Source: Agathobacter ruminis | Lineage (GTDB): Bacteria > Bacillota > Clostridia > Lachnospirales > Lachnospiraceae | Direction of reading: 5' to 3' | DNA length: 44,972 bases | Assembly: GCF_002735305.1 (NCBI RefSeq) | Contig: NZ_PDYG01000031.1 | Coordinates: 1 to 44,972 of the forward strand | Shown: positions 25,833-34,372 of the stretch, piece by piece | Position numbering within the stretch: position 1 is the stretch's first letter | Layout: each line of letters opens with the position of its first letter | Made by a program: the position numbers and the translations under genes | The notes under the pieces: model-generated | Databases searched by the model: none | Told to the model about the DNA's origin: nothing | What the model saw: only the letters and a program-made list of their open reading frames with translations

Positions 25833-26654
25833 ATGCAAACAGAAATTGTAGTTATTACCGACAATCGTTCAAATGAATACTTGACCGGAGAATGGGGATT
25901 TTGCCTGCTTGTTAAATATCAGGACAAGAAAATCCTTGTGGATGCAGGTTCATCCGATTTGTTTTTGCGTAATATGAAAGAATTGGGTGAGCGTGTCGAG
26001 GATGTCGATTATGCGGTCTTAAGTCATGCACATTATGATCATGCAAACGGTTTCCCAGCTTTTTTGGAACAAAATAAAAAGGCAAAACTCTATGTGAATG
26101 ATACGGTGGCGGCTAATTGTTACAAGAAAATCTATTTCCTGAAAAAATATATCGGAATACCGCGCAAAATGCTTGAAAAATATCCGGACCGAATCGAAAA
26201 GGTATCCGGAAATTATAAGATCAGCGAAGGCATCTATCTGATTCCGCATACGACATGTGGCCTTTCGAAAATCGGGAAACAGGAAATGATGTATCGTCGA
26301 ACGAAGAAGGGATGGATGCCGGATGATTTTTCGCATGAACAAAGTCTGGTGTTGGATACCGAGAAAGGCTTGCTGATTATCAATTCCTGTTCGCACGGTG
26401 GTGTTGTGAATATCATCAATGAAGTCAGGGAAGCTTTTCCGGACAAAAAAATCTATGGCTATATCGGTGGATTTCATTTGTTTAACAAGAGCAATGAGGC
26501 AATCGGGGAAGTCGCTGAGATGATCAGTCAAACTTCGGTTGATTACATATGCACCGGACATTGCACCGGAGGAAGGGCATATGGCATTTTAAAAGAGAAA
26601 CTTGGAGACAAAATCGAGCAGCTGCAGGTTGGAATGCGGATTCATCTGTCCTAA
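25833..26654 (+). CDS. MBL-fold metallo-hydrolase
   Basis: Metallo-beta-lactamase-fold hydrolase of 273 residues. The metal-binding HxHxDH is in LSHAHYDHANGF near residues 65-72, with further ligand candidates in NSCSHGG (about 187-193) and CTGHCTGG (about 242-249). This order resembles the family annotated as 7,8-dihydropterin-6-methyl-4-(beta-D-ribofuranosyl)-aminobenzene-phosphate synthase-like, often found beside MTH1175/NifX-type proteins in anaerobes. Substrate unknown. GGGGAAG precedes the ATG. Confidence 0.86.
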   Translation: MQTEIVVITDNRSNEYLTGEWGFCLLVKYQDKKILVDAGSSDLFLRNMKELGERVEDVDYAVLSHAHYDHANGFPAFLEQNKKAKLYVNDTVAANCYKKIYFLKKYIGIPRKMLEKYPDRIEKVSGNYKISEGIYLIPHTTCGLSKIGKQEMMYRRTKKGWMPDDFSHEQSLVLDTEKGLLIINSCSHGGVVNIINEVREAFPDKKIYGYIGGFHLFNKSNEAIGEVAEMISQTSVDYICTGHCTGGRAYGILKEKLGDKIEQLQVGMRIHLS

Positions 26655-26704
26655 AATTTCAGATAGATTAAGCACGGGAAGCATATGTTGCGTTTTTGCT
26701 AATA

Positions 26705-26751
26705 TTGACATATGTCAAAAACAAGAGTATGCTAAAACTGACATATGTCAG
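26705..26751 (+). promoter_or_regulatory. Consensus promoter with two identical palindromic operators
   Basis: TTGACA (26705-26710) and TATGCT (26728-26733) are 17 bp apart. The 12-bp palindrome TGACATATGTCA occurs at 26706-26717, over the -35 box, and again at 26739-26750, over the expected start site; the centres are 33 bp apart. A repressor bound at both would block the promoter. The gene that follows encodes a DUF134 helix-turn-helix domain and is the obvious candidate. Confidence 0.8.
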
Positions 26752-26763
26752 AAAGGATAAGAC

Positions 26764-27486
26764 ATGCCTAAGCGTACGAAATGCAGAAAAATATCAGGGC
26801 TTCCGGGACAGTTTGGATTTGTCCCATCGGATCAAATGGGTGAAGATGCGATTCAGTTGACATTTGATGAATTTGAAACCATACGATTGTTAGATGCGAA
26901 AGGGCTGACACAGGAACAGTGCGCAAATAATATGGGTGTTGCCAGAACAACGGTGACGGCAATGTATGACAGCGCACGCAAAAAAGTAGCCCAAATGCTC
27001 GTGGAAGGTAGAAGCCTTATCATTTCCGGCGGGAATGTAAAATTTCATTTCTCCCAAAGTGATAATTATTTGGGAAATTTAAAGGAAAAAGGAGAACACG
27101 AGATGAGAGTAGCGGTAACATATGACAACGGTGAGATTTTTCAACATTTTGGGCATACAGAACAATTTAAAGTGTATGATATCGAAAATGGTGAAATCGT
27201 ACATGAAGAAATTGTAGATACAAATGGCCAGGGACACGGAGCACTTGCCGGTTTCTTGTTTGGAGGAAATGTTGATACATTAATTTGCGGTGGAATCGGC
27301 GGCGGTGCACAAGTTGCATTAAAAGAGGCCGGGATTACTCTTTTTGGCGGAGTTTCCGGAAACGCAGATGCAGCAGTGAAGGCATTGCTTGACGGCAACC
27401 TGAACTATAATCCTGATGTGCAATGCAATCATCATGATCATCATCATGAAGATAATCATCACTGCGGCGGACATTGCGGACAATAA
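26764..27486 (+). CDS. DUF134 HTH - dinitrogenase Fe-Mo cofactor (NifX/NifB-type) fusion
   Basis: A 240-residue fusion. Residues 1-95 form a DUF134 sigma70-region-4-like helix-turn-helix (FDEFETIRLLDAKGLTQEQCAN followed by GVARTTVTAMYDSARKKVA). Residues 113-218 form a dinitrogenase iron-molybdenum cofactor-biosynthesis domain with VTYDNGEIFQHFGHTEQF and GALAGFL. The tail is His/Cys-rich (HHDHHHEDNHHCGGHCG), fit for metal binding. This pairing looks like a metal-responsive autoregulator, and the twin palindromes upstream support that. ATG 26764 follows GAAAGGA. In other anaerobes such proteins belong to the orange-protein group with Mo/Cu clusters; the metal here is unknown. Confidence 0.87.
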   Translation: MPKRTKCRKISGLPGQFGFVPSDQMGEDAIQLTFDEFETIRLLDAKGLTQEQCANNMGVARTTVTAMYDSARKKVAQMLVEGRSLIISGGNVKFHFSQSDNYLGNLKEKGEHEMRVAVTYDNGEIFQHFGHTEQFKVYDIENGEIVHEEIVDTNGQGHGALAGFLFGGNVDTLICGGIGGGAQVALKEAGITLFGGVSGNADAAVKALLDGNLNYNPDVQCNHHDHHHEDNHHCGGHCGQ

Positions 27487-27502
27487 AAAAACGAGAAAAA
27501 CG

Positions 27503-28990
27503 ATGTATACATATTTGTTTAAGAATGATTCCGTAAGAACGACTCCTGTGGAGATTCGTGCTGCGCTTACGGAAATGTATAACCAGATTATGCTATATGG
27601 AAATACCATTGTATTATCTTATAATCAGGTGACGGATTCCCGCGCCTTTCTTTCCGGAATTTACAGCGATGATTCTTATGAGGCAATCATGAATTTGATT
27701 CGACACGGCAAGATTAAGATGAATCGGTATTTCTCCGCCAAAACGCCATCTGAATATATGCAAAATGCAATCGCGCAATATCTGAATCATGATAATCCCG
27801 GTTCGTTTCAATTCTCAGGACTTCCGATTGAAACCAAAGAATCCCAACTTGAAGAAAATAAAATGCGTCTAATGGATGTGGCCGATGCCTTGCGCTGCAG
27901 CGATCCATGGCTGCTGATGAAAAAGAGCAAGCAATATGCTGCAAAAGGAGATGAGCGGGAAGCAAAGCGCTATCGCATGTTTGAACATTATGTGCAGATG
28001 ATTCTTTTGTTTAGCATGAAAGAAGATGCTTATATCGCGGAAAAGAATCCGGAAGAAATGGGGAGAACGAATCGCTCCCTGTTGGATTTTTTGTTGCTTT
28101 TATTAAAAGATTTCGAGACAGAAAAATGTGAATTTACTGCAGTGTCGGCGAGAAATAGGCTGGAAGCATGTAAGTTAATTCGAGATTATATAAAGCAAAA
28201 TCAGAGAACTCCAAAAATTCTGTGTGGAAGAAGCAATTGGTATCACCATTTGAGAAACTTATGGGATGGAGCTGCAGATGAAAATAAAGTAAATTGCCGG
28301 AAGGCGATTGCTTTTGCAGAAGCAATAATTGACATTTGCTATAATTTTACGATTGAAGAGAGCATCTCAATTGTATTGGATCATGATATTGAAGCTGAAC
28401 TTCTTGAGGCGATGCATACGGAATTGGAACTATATTGGCAGGATATTGCTTCGGGAGCACATATTCCTTTCTGCAATGAGGAAAGATATGTAAAAGCAAT
28501 GGAGCAATCTTTTTTGGATGCCATCGAAAAGACGGATGTATTTCGGGATTTTCGAAAGGCAGATATTGTGATTTCCGATAATATTCATCAGAAGAAACAG
28601 ACAAGGAAACATAAAAAGGAATTGCATTATGAAGTCCTTGAAGGCGAGCATTCAGAGAATATGAGACGCCAGCAGAAAAGATGGATTGGTGGTATCCTTA
28701 AGGGAATTTTCTGGAATATCGGAATTGCAGTTTTTTATATAGTTGTATTTGTTTTGATCAATAAGATGATGGGATTGGCGCAGAGCTTGTTTGAAGATAT
28801 GTTTCAAAGATTTGCCCAGCTGTCCATAGAAATTGTTTCTATTATCGTATTTGGAATTGTGAATTCCGTGATTGCCGGTTGCACGCATGTGCCGGATATT
28901 TTGGATTCAATTAAAAGAATTGCTTGCTCGATTCGGGATCTGCATTATATTTTGCAGGCCAAGCGGGCCACAAAGAAATGTGAAGGGTAG
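27503..28990 (+). CDS. Unknown protein with C-terminal membrane helices
   Basis: A 495-residue protein I do not recognise. The start at ATG 27503 sits 16 bp after the preceding stop. Residues 1-400 are soluble-looking, rich in charged helices (for example KQYAAKGDEREAKRYRMFEHY). A basic stretch near 420 (RRQQKRWIGG) leads into two hydrophobic segments (about 415-445 and 455-480), and the C-terminus is basic. The shape suggests a cytoplasmic domain attached to the membrane by a C-terminal hairpin. It directly follows the DUF134-NifX gene and precedes a Nudix gene by 3 bp, so it may be in their operon. No catalytic motif was seen. Confidence 0.7.
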   Translation: MYTYLFKNDSVRTTPVEIRAALTEMYNQIMLYGNTIVLSYNQVTDSRAFLSGIYSDDSYEAIMNLIRHGKIKMNRYFSAKTPSEYMQNAIAQYLNHDNPGSFQFSGLPIETKESQLEENKMRLMDVADALRCSDPWLLMKKSKQYAAKGDEREAKRYRMFEHYVQMILLFSMKEDAYIAEKNPEEMGRTNRSLLDFLLLLLKDFETEKCEFTAVSARNRLEACKLIRDYIKQNQRTPKILCGRSNWYHHLRNLWDGAADENKVNCRKAIAFAEAIIDICYNFTIEESISIVLDHDIEAELLEAMHTELELYWQDIASGAHIPFCNEERYVKAMEQSFLDAIEKTDVFRDFRKADIVISDNIHQKKQTRKHKKELHYEVLEGEHSENMRRQQKRWIGGILKGIFWNIGIAVFYIVVFVLINKMMGLAQSLFEDMFQRFAQLSIEIVSIIVFGIVNSVIAGCTHVPDILDSIKRIACSIRDLHYILQAKRATKKCEG

Positions 28991-28993
28991 ATT

Positions 28994-29668
28994 ATGGAAA
29001 AAGTGCAAGAGCAGAGTGGATACGAAAACACTCCCGAATGGCGTGGATATTGTAAATTAATGGAGGAACGGCCGAAGTCTTTTCGAGGAGGCGGTTATCC
29101 GAAAATTGTCACAGATGTGAGAGTGGTGGATCGGTTTGTGCGTGAAAATCATGTGAAAATCGGTTTGATTTATCAAAGTCCCTACAATACATTTCTGGTG
29201 GATTTGGTGGAAGAGAAAGATGGATTTCTTCATACCTATGACAGGCTTTTGGCAACTGTCGGGGAAGGTGCGGTGGTAACCGTTCCGATTTTTGAACATC
29301 AATTTGTCCTGATTCGTCAGTTTCGTCATTCGGTTCAGGATTATGTGTGGGCATTTCCGCGCGGATTTGGAGAGAAAGATATTTCACCGGAGGAAAATGT
29401 GGCAAAGGAATTGTCTGAAGAAATTGGCGCACGACAGGTGTCCAAGGTGCAAAAAATCGGAACCATCGCGCCGGATACAGGTATCCTAGGAGTCTATGTA
29501 GATGCATATGTATGTGAAGTATCAAATGTAGAATTAAGAAAAAATTATGAAGGGATCGAAGAAGTGATGCTCGTATCTGAGGAGCAGCTGCAGCGGATGA
29601 TACAAGAACAAAAACTGGTAGACGGATATACCCTCGCCGGTTTTGCAATGTACCAACAAAAAAAATAA
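28994..29668 (+). CDS. Nudix hydrolase, ADP-ribose-pyrophosphatase-like
   Basis: Nudix protein of 224 residues with the fold region around residues 80-215. The Nudix box is RGFGEKDISPEENVAKELSEEIG; the essential EExG is present, but the usual Arg of REUxEE is Lys and the preceding Glu of GX5E is Ile. The P-R-G-F lead-in and overall spacing resemble ADP-ribose pyrophosphatases. The N-terminal 50 residues are family-atypical. GAAGGG overlapping the preceding stop is its ribosome site. Confidence 0.82.
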   Translation: MEKVQEQSGYENTPEWRGYCKLMEERPKSFRGGGYPKIVTDVRVVDRFVRENHVKIGLIYQSPYNTFLVDLVEEKDGFLHTYDRLLATVGEGAVVTVPIFEHQFVLIRQFRHSVQDYVWAFPRGFGEKDISPEENVAKELSEEIGARQVSKVQKIGTIAPDTGILGVYVDAYVCEVSNVELRKNYEGIEEVMLVSEEQLQRMIQEQKLVDGYTLAGFAMYQQKK

Positions 29669-29690
29669 CCCATCGAATTTCGAAATATGA

Positions 29691-29721
29691 TTGACTCTCA
29701 ACCAGGTTTATACTGTATATT
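29691..29721 (+). promoter_or_regulatory. MerR-type promoter with 19-bp spacer
   Basis: TTGACT (29691-29696) and TATATT (29716-29721) are separated by 19 bp, longer than the usual 17 and typical of promoters twisted into shape by MerR proteins. The perfect small dyad AACCAGGTT (29700-29708) lies within the spacer. The operon it drives ends with a MerR-family gene. Confidence 0.6.
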
Positions 29722-29743
29722 CCCGGTGAAAGGAGAGTATCAT

Positions 29744-31354
29744 ATGCATTGCAGAAAAGAAATTTATTCTACAATTAACAATTCTTTTGGGAAAGATCCG
29801 CTTCGCGAGGTCCTTCCCTATCATACACAAAATCGCATGGAGGATATCAAACGATATCATCATGCGATTTTGAAATCAGAAAAAAGTGATTGCATTTCCT
29901 ATGTGGATGAATGCACATGGAATGATTTGGAAATGGATCAGATTTTTTCGCGTATCAATCATACCCATAGTACAATTGGAGAGCAGATGTTGTATCATCA
30001 ACTTCATCGACTTCTAATATCAAAGAAAGATGAGAAGTCTGCAAAAGCCTTTGAAAACAGGTTAAGCACATATAAAAATAATCCTGATTTAAGAATCAAA
30101 ACAGAGGCCGTGCTTCATAGGATTGGGAAAAGCAGGGAAGATTGTTTCCTATTTGAATTTCTTTCGGAGACATCTGCATGGAAGTTGGGAAATCCCATTG
30201 TTTATCATTTGCTGCAGATTCTTTTGGCTGGATTTGGAATGCTTTCTATTTTAACCGGTGCATATTGGGCTATGGGCGCCTTGATTACGGTTGCTTTGGT
30301 GAATTTGGCGGTTTATGTTTGTACAAAGCAACGATATGAGGTTTATCTGCAGGGAATGATGGATTTTCTCCGGATTTACAGTGGCGCAGAAAAAATGAAA
30401 AAGCATTTTGAAAAAGAATCTCTGAAGGTGGGAGAGGATGTGACAGATGCGCTGCAACAGTTGAAGAAATTATCGGGTTTGTTAGGTCGTCTTGCGGGAC
30501 AAAAACAATCCTATGCTTCCGGAGATTTGGTCGGAATCTTATATGAATACATCTTTGGTGTGACATTGATTGATTTGACCATCTTTTGTTATATGAAGCG
30601 TATCCTCAGCGAAAAAAGAGAGGCTGTGTATCAAATTTTAAATTTCATAGGGACCACGGATGCAGAGATTGCGGTGGCATCATTTCGCGAAAGTCTGCCC
30701 TATTGGTGTGAACCGGAATTCGCAGAAGACGGAATTGAAATCAGGCAAATCATACATCCGCTTTTAGAAAATGCAATTCCAAACGATTGGGCGCCCGGCC
30801 GCTGTGCCATCATCACAGGATCAAATGCCTCCGGCAAATCGACTTTTATGAAGAGCCTTGCAATCAATTGCATATTGGCGCAGACCATTCATACCTGTAC
30901 AGCCAAATACATGAGAATTCGCCCTTATCAGGTCCGCACCTGTATGGCTTTGCGAGATGACATTCGTACAGGAGAAAGTTATTATTATCGGGAAGCCAAG
31001 TGCCTGGAATCCATGATTTCATGCTCTGATGATGCCAATATGCTCTTGGTGATCGATGAGATGTTAAAAGGAACCAATTCGAGAGAGCGGATTGCTGCGT
31101 CAAAAGCGATGCTTGAATATTTGGAATCGCAAAATGCACAGGTGGTTGTGGCAACACATGACCTGGAACTGACAAATGTAAGCGGATATGAGAATTATCA
31201 CTTTAGCAGTGAGATTAAAAATGATAATATAGTATTCGATTATAAGATCCACAAAGGGATTAATGCCAAATCAAATGCCATTGCATTATTGGATTTGCTT
31301 GGGTATCCGGAAACAATCATCAGACGGGCAAAGGAGTATGCAGATGAGAATTAG
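29744..31354 (+). CDS. MutS-family ATPase with membrane helices
   Basis: A 536-residue protein with a C-terminal MutS domain V: Walker A GSNASGKST near 363, Walker B LLVIDEMLKGTNSRER near 430 and the ATHD switch near 470. There is no mismatch-recognition domain and no Smr nuclease domain. Two hydrophobic helices near 150-200 (LLQILLAGFGML and GALITVALVNLAVYV) suggest membrane attachment, unusual for MutS. ATG 29744 is chosen for the AAAGGAG upstream; the 29687 start lies in the promoter. It overlaps the MerR gene by 11 bp. Members of this membrane MutS group are widespread in Firmicutes without a firm function. Confidence 0.8.
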   Translation: MHCRKEIYSTINNSFGKDPLREVLPYHTQNRMEDIKRYHHAILKSEKSDCISYVDECTWNDLEMDQIFSRINHTHSTIGEQMLYHQLHRLLISKKDEKSAKAFENRLSTYKNNPDLRIKTEAVLHRIGKSREDCFLFEFLSETSAWKLGNPIVYHLLQILLAGFGMLSILTGAYWAMGALITVALVNLAVYVCTKQRYEVYLQGMMDFLRIYSGAEKMKKHFEKESLKVGEDVTDALQQLKKLSGLLGRLAGQKQSYASGDLVGILYEYIFGVTLIDLTIFCYMKRILSEKREAVYQILNFIGTTDAEIAVASFRESLPYWCEPEFAEDGIEIRQIIHPLLENAIPNDWAPGRCAIITGSNASGKSTFMKSLAINCILAQTIHTCTAKYMRIRPYQVRTCMALRDDIRTGESYYYREAKCLESMISCSDDANMLLVIDEMLKGTNSRERIAASKAMLEYLESQNAQVVVATHDLELTNVSGYENYHFSSEIKNDNIVFDYKIHKGINAKSNAIALLDLLGYPETIIRRAKEYADEN

Positions 31355-32012
31355 TGAGGTTGCGGAGCGAACAGGGCTTAGCATTAGTAATATCCGGTTT
31401 TATGAGAAAAAGGGATTGATCGGACCGCAAAGAGAAAAGGAAAGCAATTACAGAAATTACACAGACGAAGATGTTATGCGTCTGAAAAGGATTATCCTGT
31501 ACCGCAAAATGGATCTTCCTGTGGAGACAATCGGTAGAATTTTGATTGAAGAAGAGGATGCAAATCATGTGTTAAAAGATCACCTTCAGGTGCTTTTGGA
31601 TAAGCAGCAAATGATTCAAAATTCAGTGGACTTGTGCAATAAAGTAATCGAAGACCAAATCGATGGGGTTTTGGATGTAGAGTATTATCTAAACTATGTG
31701 AAAGAAGAAGAGGAAAAAGGCAATTTCTTTGCCATGATTGATGATGTGGTAGAGGAGTTTGCAGCATTTACAAATTTTGATCGATTCGTTGGTTCTACAG
31801 CCATGGGATGGCGCTTTTTTACAAATCCGGTATTGAACCGGATCATTAATGTGATATGGTTTTTGCTTTTTATTTCGATTCCGATTATCGGAATCATCGA
31901 TGATTGTTTGGATGAGAACGGATTTCGTGTTCAATCGTTAGTGCTATGGATTATTTGGATTTTGGTTTTTGGGTTATCCTTTTTGCGCTTTCATCGGAAA
32001 TCCAAATTCTAA
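31344..32012 (+). CDS. MerR-family transcription regulator with membrane tail
   Basis: Regulator of 222 residues. The MerR winged helix is at 1-70 (RISEVAERTGLSISNIRFYEKKG, then NYRNYTDEDVMRLKRI), followed by a coiled-coil dimerisation helix (75-120). The C-terminal part has two hydrophobic helices (about 172-190 and 202-218), so the protein may be anchored in the membrane or sense a membrane signal. I choose ATG 31344, where AAAGGAG lies 7 bp upstream inside the MutS-like gene. Translation is probably coupled to that gene. It likely controls the promoter at 29691. Confidence 0.86.
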   Translation: MRISEVAERTGLSISNIRFYEKKGLIGPQREKESNYRNYTDEDVMRLKRIILYRKMDLPVETIGRILIEEEDANHVLKDHLQVLLDKQQMIQNSVDLCNKVIEDQIDGVLDVEYYLNYVKEEEEKGNFFAMIDDVVEEFAAFTNFDRFVGSTAMGWRFFTNPVLNRIINVIWFLLFISIPIIGIIDDCLDENGFRVQSLVLWIIWILVFGLSFLRFHRKSKF

Positions 32013-32036
32013 TTTTTGATTCACTGAGGAACTTTG

Positions 32037-32066
32037 TTGACAATAGAGTTTTTGTAATAGTATACT
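32037..32066 (+). promoter_or_regulatory. Consensus promoter for the cobalamin-uptake operon
   Basis: TTGACA (32037-32042) and TATACT (32061-32066) are 18 bp apart. The transcript should start near 32073, just ahead of the riboswitch. Confidence 0.75.
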
Positions 32067-32079
32067 ACTCGCTGTATGG

Positions 32080-32262
32080 GTGTGACCAGAAGCGGAAATA
32101 TTCGTAGGATTGCGTGTACTTTCGTCTTCGGAGCCAATGAAAAGGGAATGAAGTGAGAATCTTCAGCAGTGCCGCTACTGTGATGAGAAAGTAAGAATGG
32201 ATTGGCCTGATTATTTTACTTGTGACGCTTTCTCCAGCCAGATACCTGCCTGTATAGTACTA
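32080..32262 (+). ncRNA. Cobalamin riboswitch
   Basis: The leader shows the cobalamin-aptamer landmarks: an AAAAGGGAATGAAGTGAGAA stretch near 32138-32157, the core GCCGCTACTGTGA at 32171-32183, and the B12 box AGCCAGATACCTGCC at 32236-32250. A clear intrinsic terminator does not follow before the gene, so regulation may act by hiding the ribosome site (GTGAGGAAAA, near 32289-32298). It controls a BtuFCD-like operon, a common target of this riboswitch. The exact ends are estimates. Confidence 0.85.
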
Positions 32263-32300
32263 CAAAACTTTTTTCGTGACCAAAGAAAGTGAGGAAAATT

Positions 32301-33347
32301 ATGAAGAAAAAACTACTCTCGATGATCATGGCAGCTGTCATGATCTCTACTTTTGTTGCCGGTTGTGGCAAAAACACAACAAGTAACAAAGACACATCAG
32401 CCGTTTCAACAGAGGCTTCACAGACTGTGGAAACACAGGCATTACCGACACAGGATCGCGCGGGAAATGATATTGTACTCCCAAGCGAAGTGAATGCAAT
32501 CGTATCTATGGCACCTTCCATTACCAGAACTTTAATTGATCTTGGTTTGTCAGACAAAATCGTAGCCTGCGACACAAATTCCGCAGCAAGCTATGGCACT
32601 GAATTAACAGCTGATATTCCACAGTTTGATATGATGACACCTGATCAGGAACAGATTATTGCTTTAAAGGCAGATCTTGTTTTGACCTCGGGCATGAGCG
32701 CAGCACATGGCGATGATGTATTTGCTTCCGTAAAGGAATCCGGCGTATGTGTATGCGATTTTCCAAGCAGCGCAAGCCTTGCGGATATTCAGGAAGATAT
32801 TAAATTTATCGGAACCATCACAGGCCTTTCAGACAAGGCCAATGCCATTGTAGAGCAGATGCAGGCTTCGATGGATGAACTTGCCAAAATCGCAGCAACC
32901 ATCCCTGAAGAGGAGAAAAAGACAGTTCTCTTTGAATTGTTTACACCTTCTGCAGACACACCGACCATCTACACCTGTGGCGCAAACACTTATATTACAG
33001 AGATGATTGGTCTCATCGGTGCAACCAATGTCGCAGAAAAAGAAGCTGACCAGTGGCCTGCATTGACAGAAGAGGCTGCAGTGGCAATGAATCCTGATGT
33101 GATTCTGACAGCAGATATGTATACCCCTGATGTCATCAATGTATTATTGAAAATGAGCGGATGGGAAAATGTCACAGCAATTAAGAACAGCGCAGTATAT
33201 CAGTTGAATTCGGATGAAGTCAACCAGCCGAATCATCATGTCATCAGCGCAATGATTGCTATGGCAAAAGCAATTTATCCGGATTATTATAAAGATGTAG
33301 TCGATCCTTTCAGCACAGATAAAGCAGAGGAAAAAGAAGCAGCGTGA
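32301..33347 (+). CDS. btuF: Corrinoid-binding lipoprotein of the ABC importer, BtuF-like
   Basis: Substrate-binding lipoprotein of 348 residues, FecB/BtuF fold. The signal ends in lipobox VAGC (Cys near residue 22). TQDRAGNDIVLPSEVNAIVSMAPSITRTLIDLGL is the opening of the class III binding-protein fold (about residues 53-85). The start at ATG 32301 is preferred over a GTG at 32289 because it is followed by the Lys-rich signal start. The cobalamin riboswitch upstream supports a corrinoid ligand over an iron siderophore. It overlaps the permease gene by 4 bp. Confidence 0.87.
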   Translation: MKKKLLSMIMAAVMISTFVAGCGKNTTSNKDTSAVSTEASQTVETQALPTQDRAGNDIVLPSEVNAIVSMAPSITRTLIDLGLSDKIVACDTNSAASYGTELTADIPQFDMMTPDQEQIIALKADLVLTSGMSAAHGDDVFASVKESGVCVCDFPSSASLADIQEDIKFIGTITGLSDKANAIVEQMQASMDELAKIAATIPEEEKKTVLFELFTPSADTPTIYTCGANTYITEMIGLIGATNVAEKEADQWPALTEEAAVAMNPDVILTADMYTPDVINVLLKMSGWENVTAIKNSAVYQLNSDEVNQPNHHVISAMIAMAKAIYPDYYKDVVDPFSTDKAEEKEAA

Positions 33348-34372
33348 AACAGAAAACTCATCGGGCAAAAATCATAATTAGTTGCATTTTATCAGTCATA
33401 ATTGTGATATTGTGCATGAGTATCGGAAGTGTATCGGTTCCGGTAAAGGAAGGCGTGACAATTGTCTTCCACAAAATTACCGGAACTGCAATTCCGGATT
33501 CCGTGAATCCGTCCCTGATATCCATTTTGTGGGAGATTCGCATGCCAAGGACTCTGTGCGCTTTTTTCGTGGGAGCGGCATTGTCTGCAAGCGGCGCAGT
33601 GATGCAGTCCGTTTTGCAAAATCCATTGGCATCCTCCTATACGATGGGTGTTTCTGCCGGCGCAACACTTGGTGTGGCCATTTTGATTGTAAGCGGCATA
33701 GCCAATACCGCTTTGGGTATGTTTACACTCCCGGTGGTGGGCTTCCTGGCAGGATTTTTGACCGTGATTTTTGTAATCGGCGTGGCAGCAAAAATCGATC
33801 ATAATATGCAAAACCATACCATCATTATGTTTGGTATGGTCTTTTCTTTATTTGTGAATGCAATTTTGACTTTGATCAGTTCTCTTGCCAGTGACCATGT
33901 GCAAAGGCTGATTCTCTGGCAGATGGGCTCTTTCTCCGGACGGAGATGGATTCATGCCGGAATTGTCTGTGTCTGTGTCATCGTCGGAGGCATCATATTA
34001 ATGTTATGGCACAGGGAACTGGATATCATGACCTTTGGAGATGAGCAGGCCATGAGTCTTGGCGTTGATACCAAAAAATCTAAGGTGATACTTCTGGTGA
34101 TTGCGTCGTTTCTAACCGGAGCGGCGGTCTGCTTTTCTGGAATTATCGGATTTGTGGATTTAACGGTTCCGCATGCGGTCAGACGGCTTTTCGGTTCGAA
34201 ACACAAATATGTACTTCCGATGTCCATGGTAATCGGCGGTGCCTTTCTGGCCTTGGCGGATATGATTTCGAGAACGATTCTTGCGCCGCGGGAAATTCCG
34301 GTTGGTGCCGTGACTGCACTTGTTGGCGTACCGTTTTTTGTATGGGTATATTTTCATGATTCTAAAAAGTAA
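33344..34372 (+). CDS. btuC: FecCD-family permease, BtuC-like
   Basis: Integral membrane permease of 342 residues with about ten helices, FecCD/BtuC family. GTG 33344 overlaps the stop of the binding-protein gene (GTGA). Conserved regions include RMPRTLCAFFVGAALSASGAVMQ and GIIGFVDLTVPHAVRRLFG, the latter the usual coupling segment to the ATPase. The N-terminal basic start (KQKTHRAK) faces the cytoplasm. Confidence 0.9.
   Translation: MKQKTHRAKIIISCILSVIIVILCMSIGSVSVPVKEGVTIVFHKITGTAIPDSVNPSLISILWEIRMPRTLCAFFVGAALSASGAVMQSVLQNPLASSYTMGVSAGATLGVAILIVSGIANTALGMFTLPVVGFLAGFLTVIFVIGVAAKIDHNMQNHTIIMFGMVFSLFVNAILTLISSLASDHVQRLILWQMGSFSGRRWIHAGIVCVCVIVGGIILMLWHRELDIMTFGDEQAMSLGVDTKKSKVILLVIASFLTGAAVCFSGIIGFVDLTVPHAVRRLFGSKHKYVLPMSMVIGGAFLALADMISRTILAPREIPVGAVTALVGVPFFVWVYFHDSKK

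Noticed and set aside
29709-29714. TATACT as -10 of the MutS-like operon
   Set aside because: It would leave only 12 bp to TTGACT. TATATT at 29716 with a 19-bp spacer fits better with a MerR regulator in the operon.
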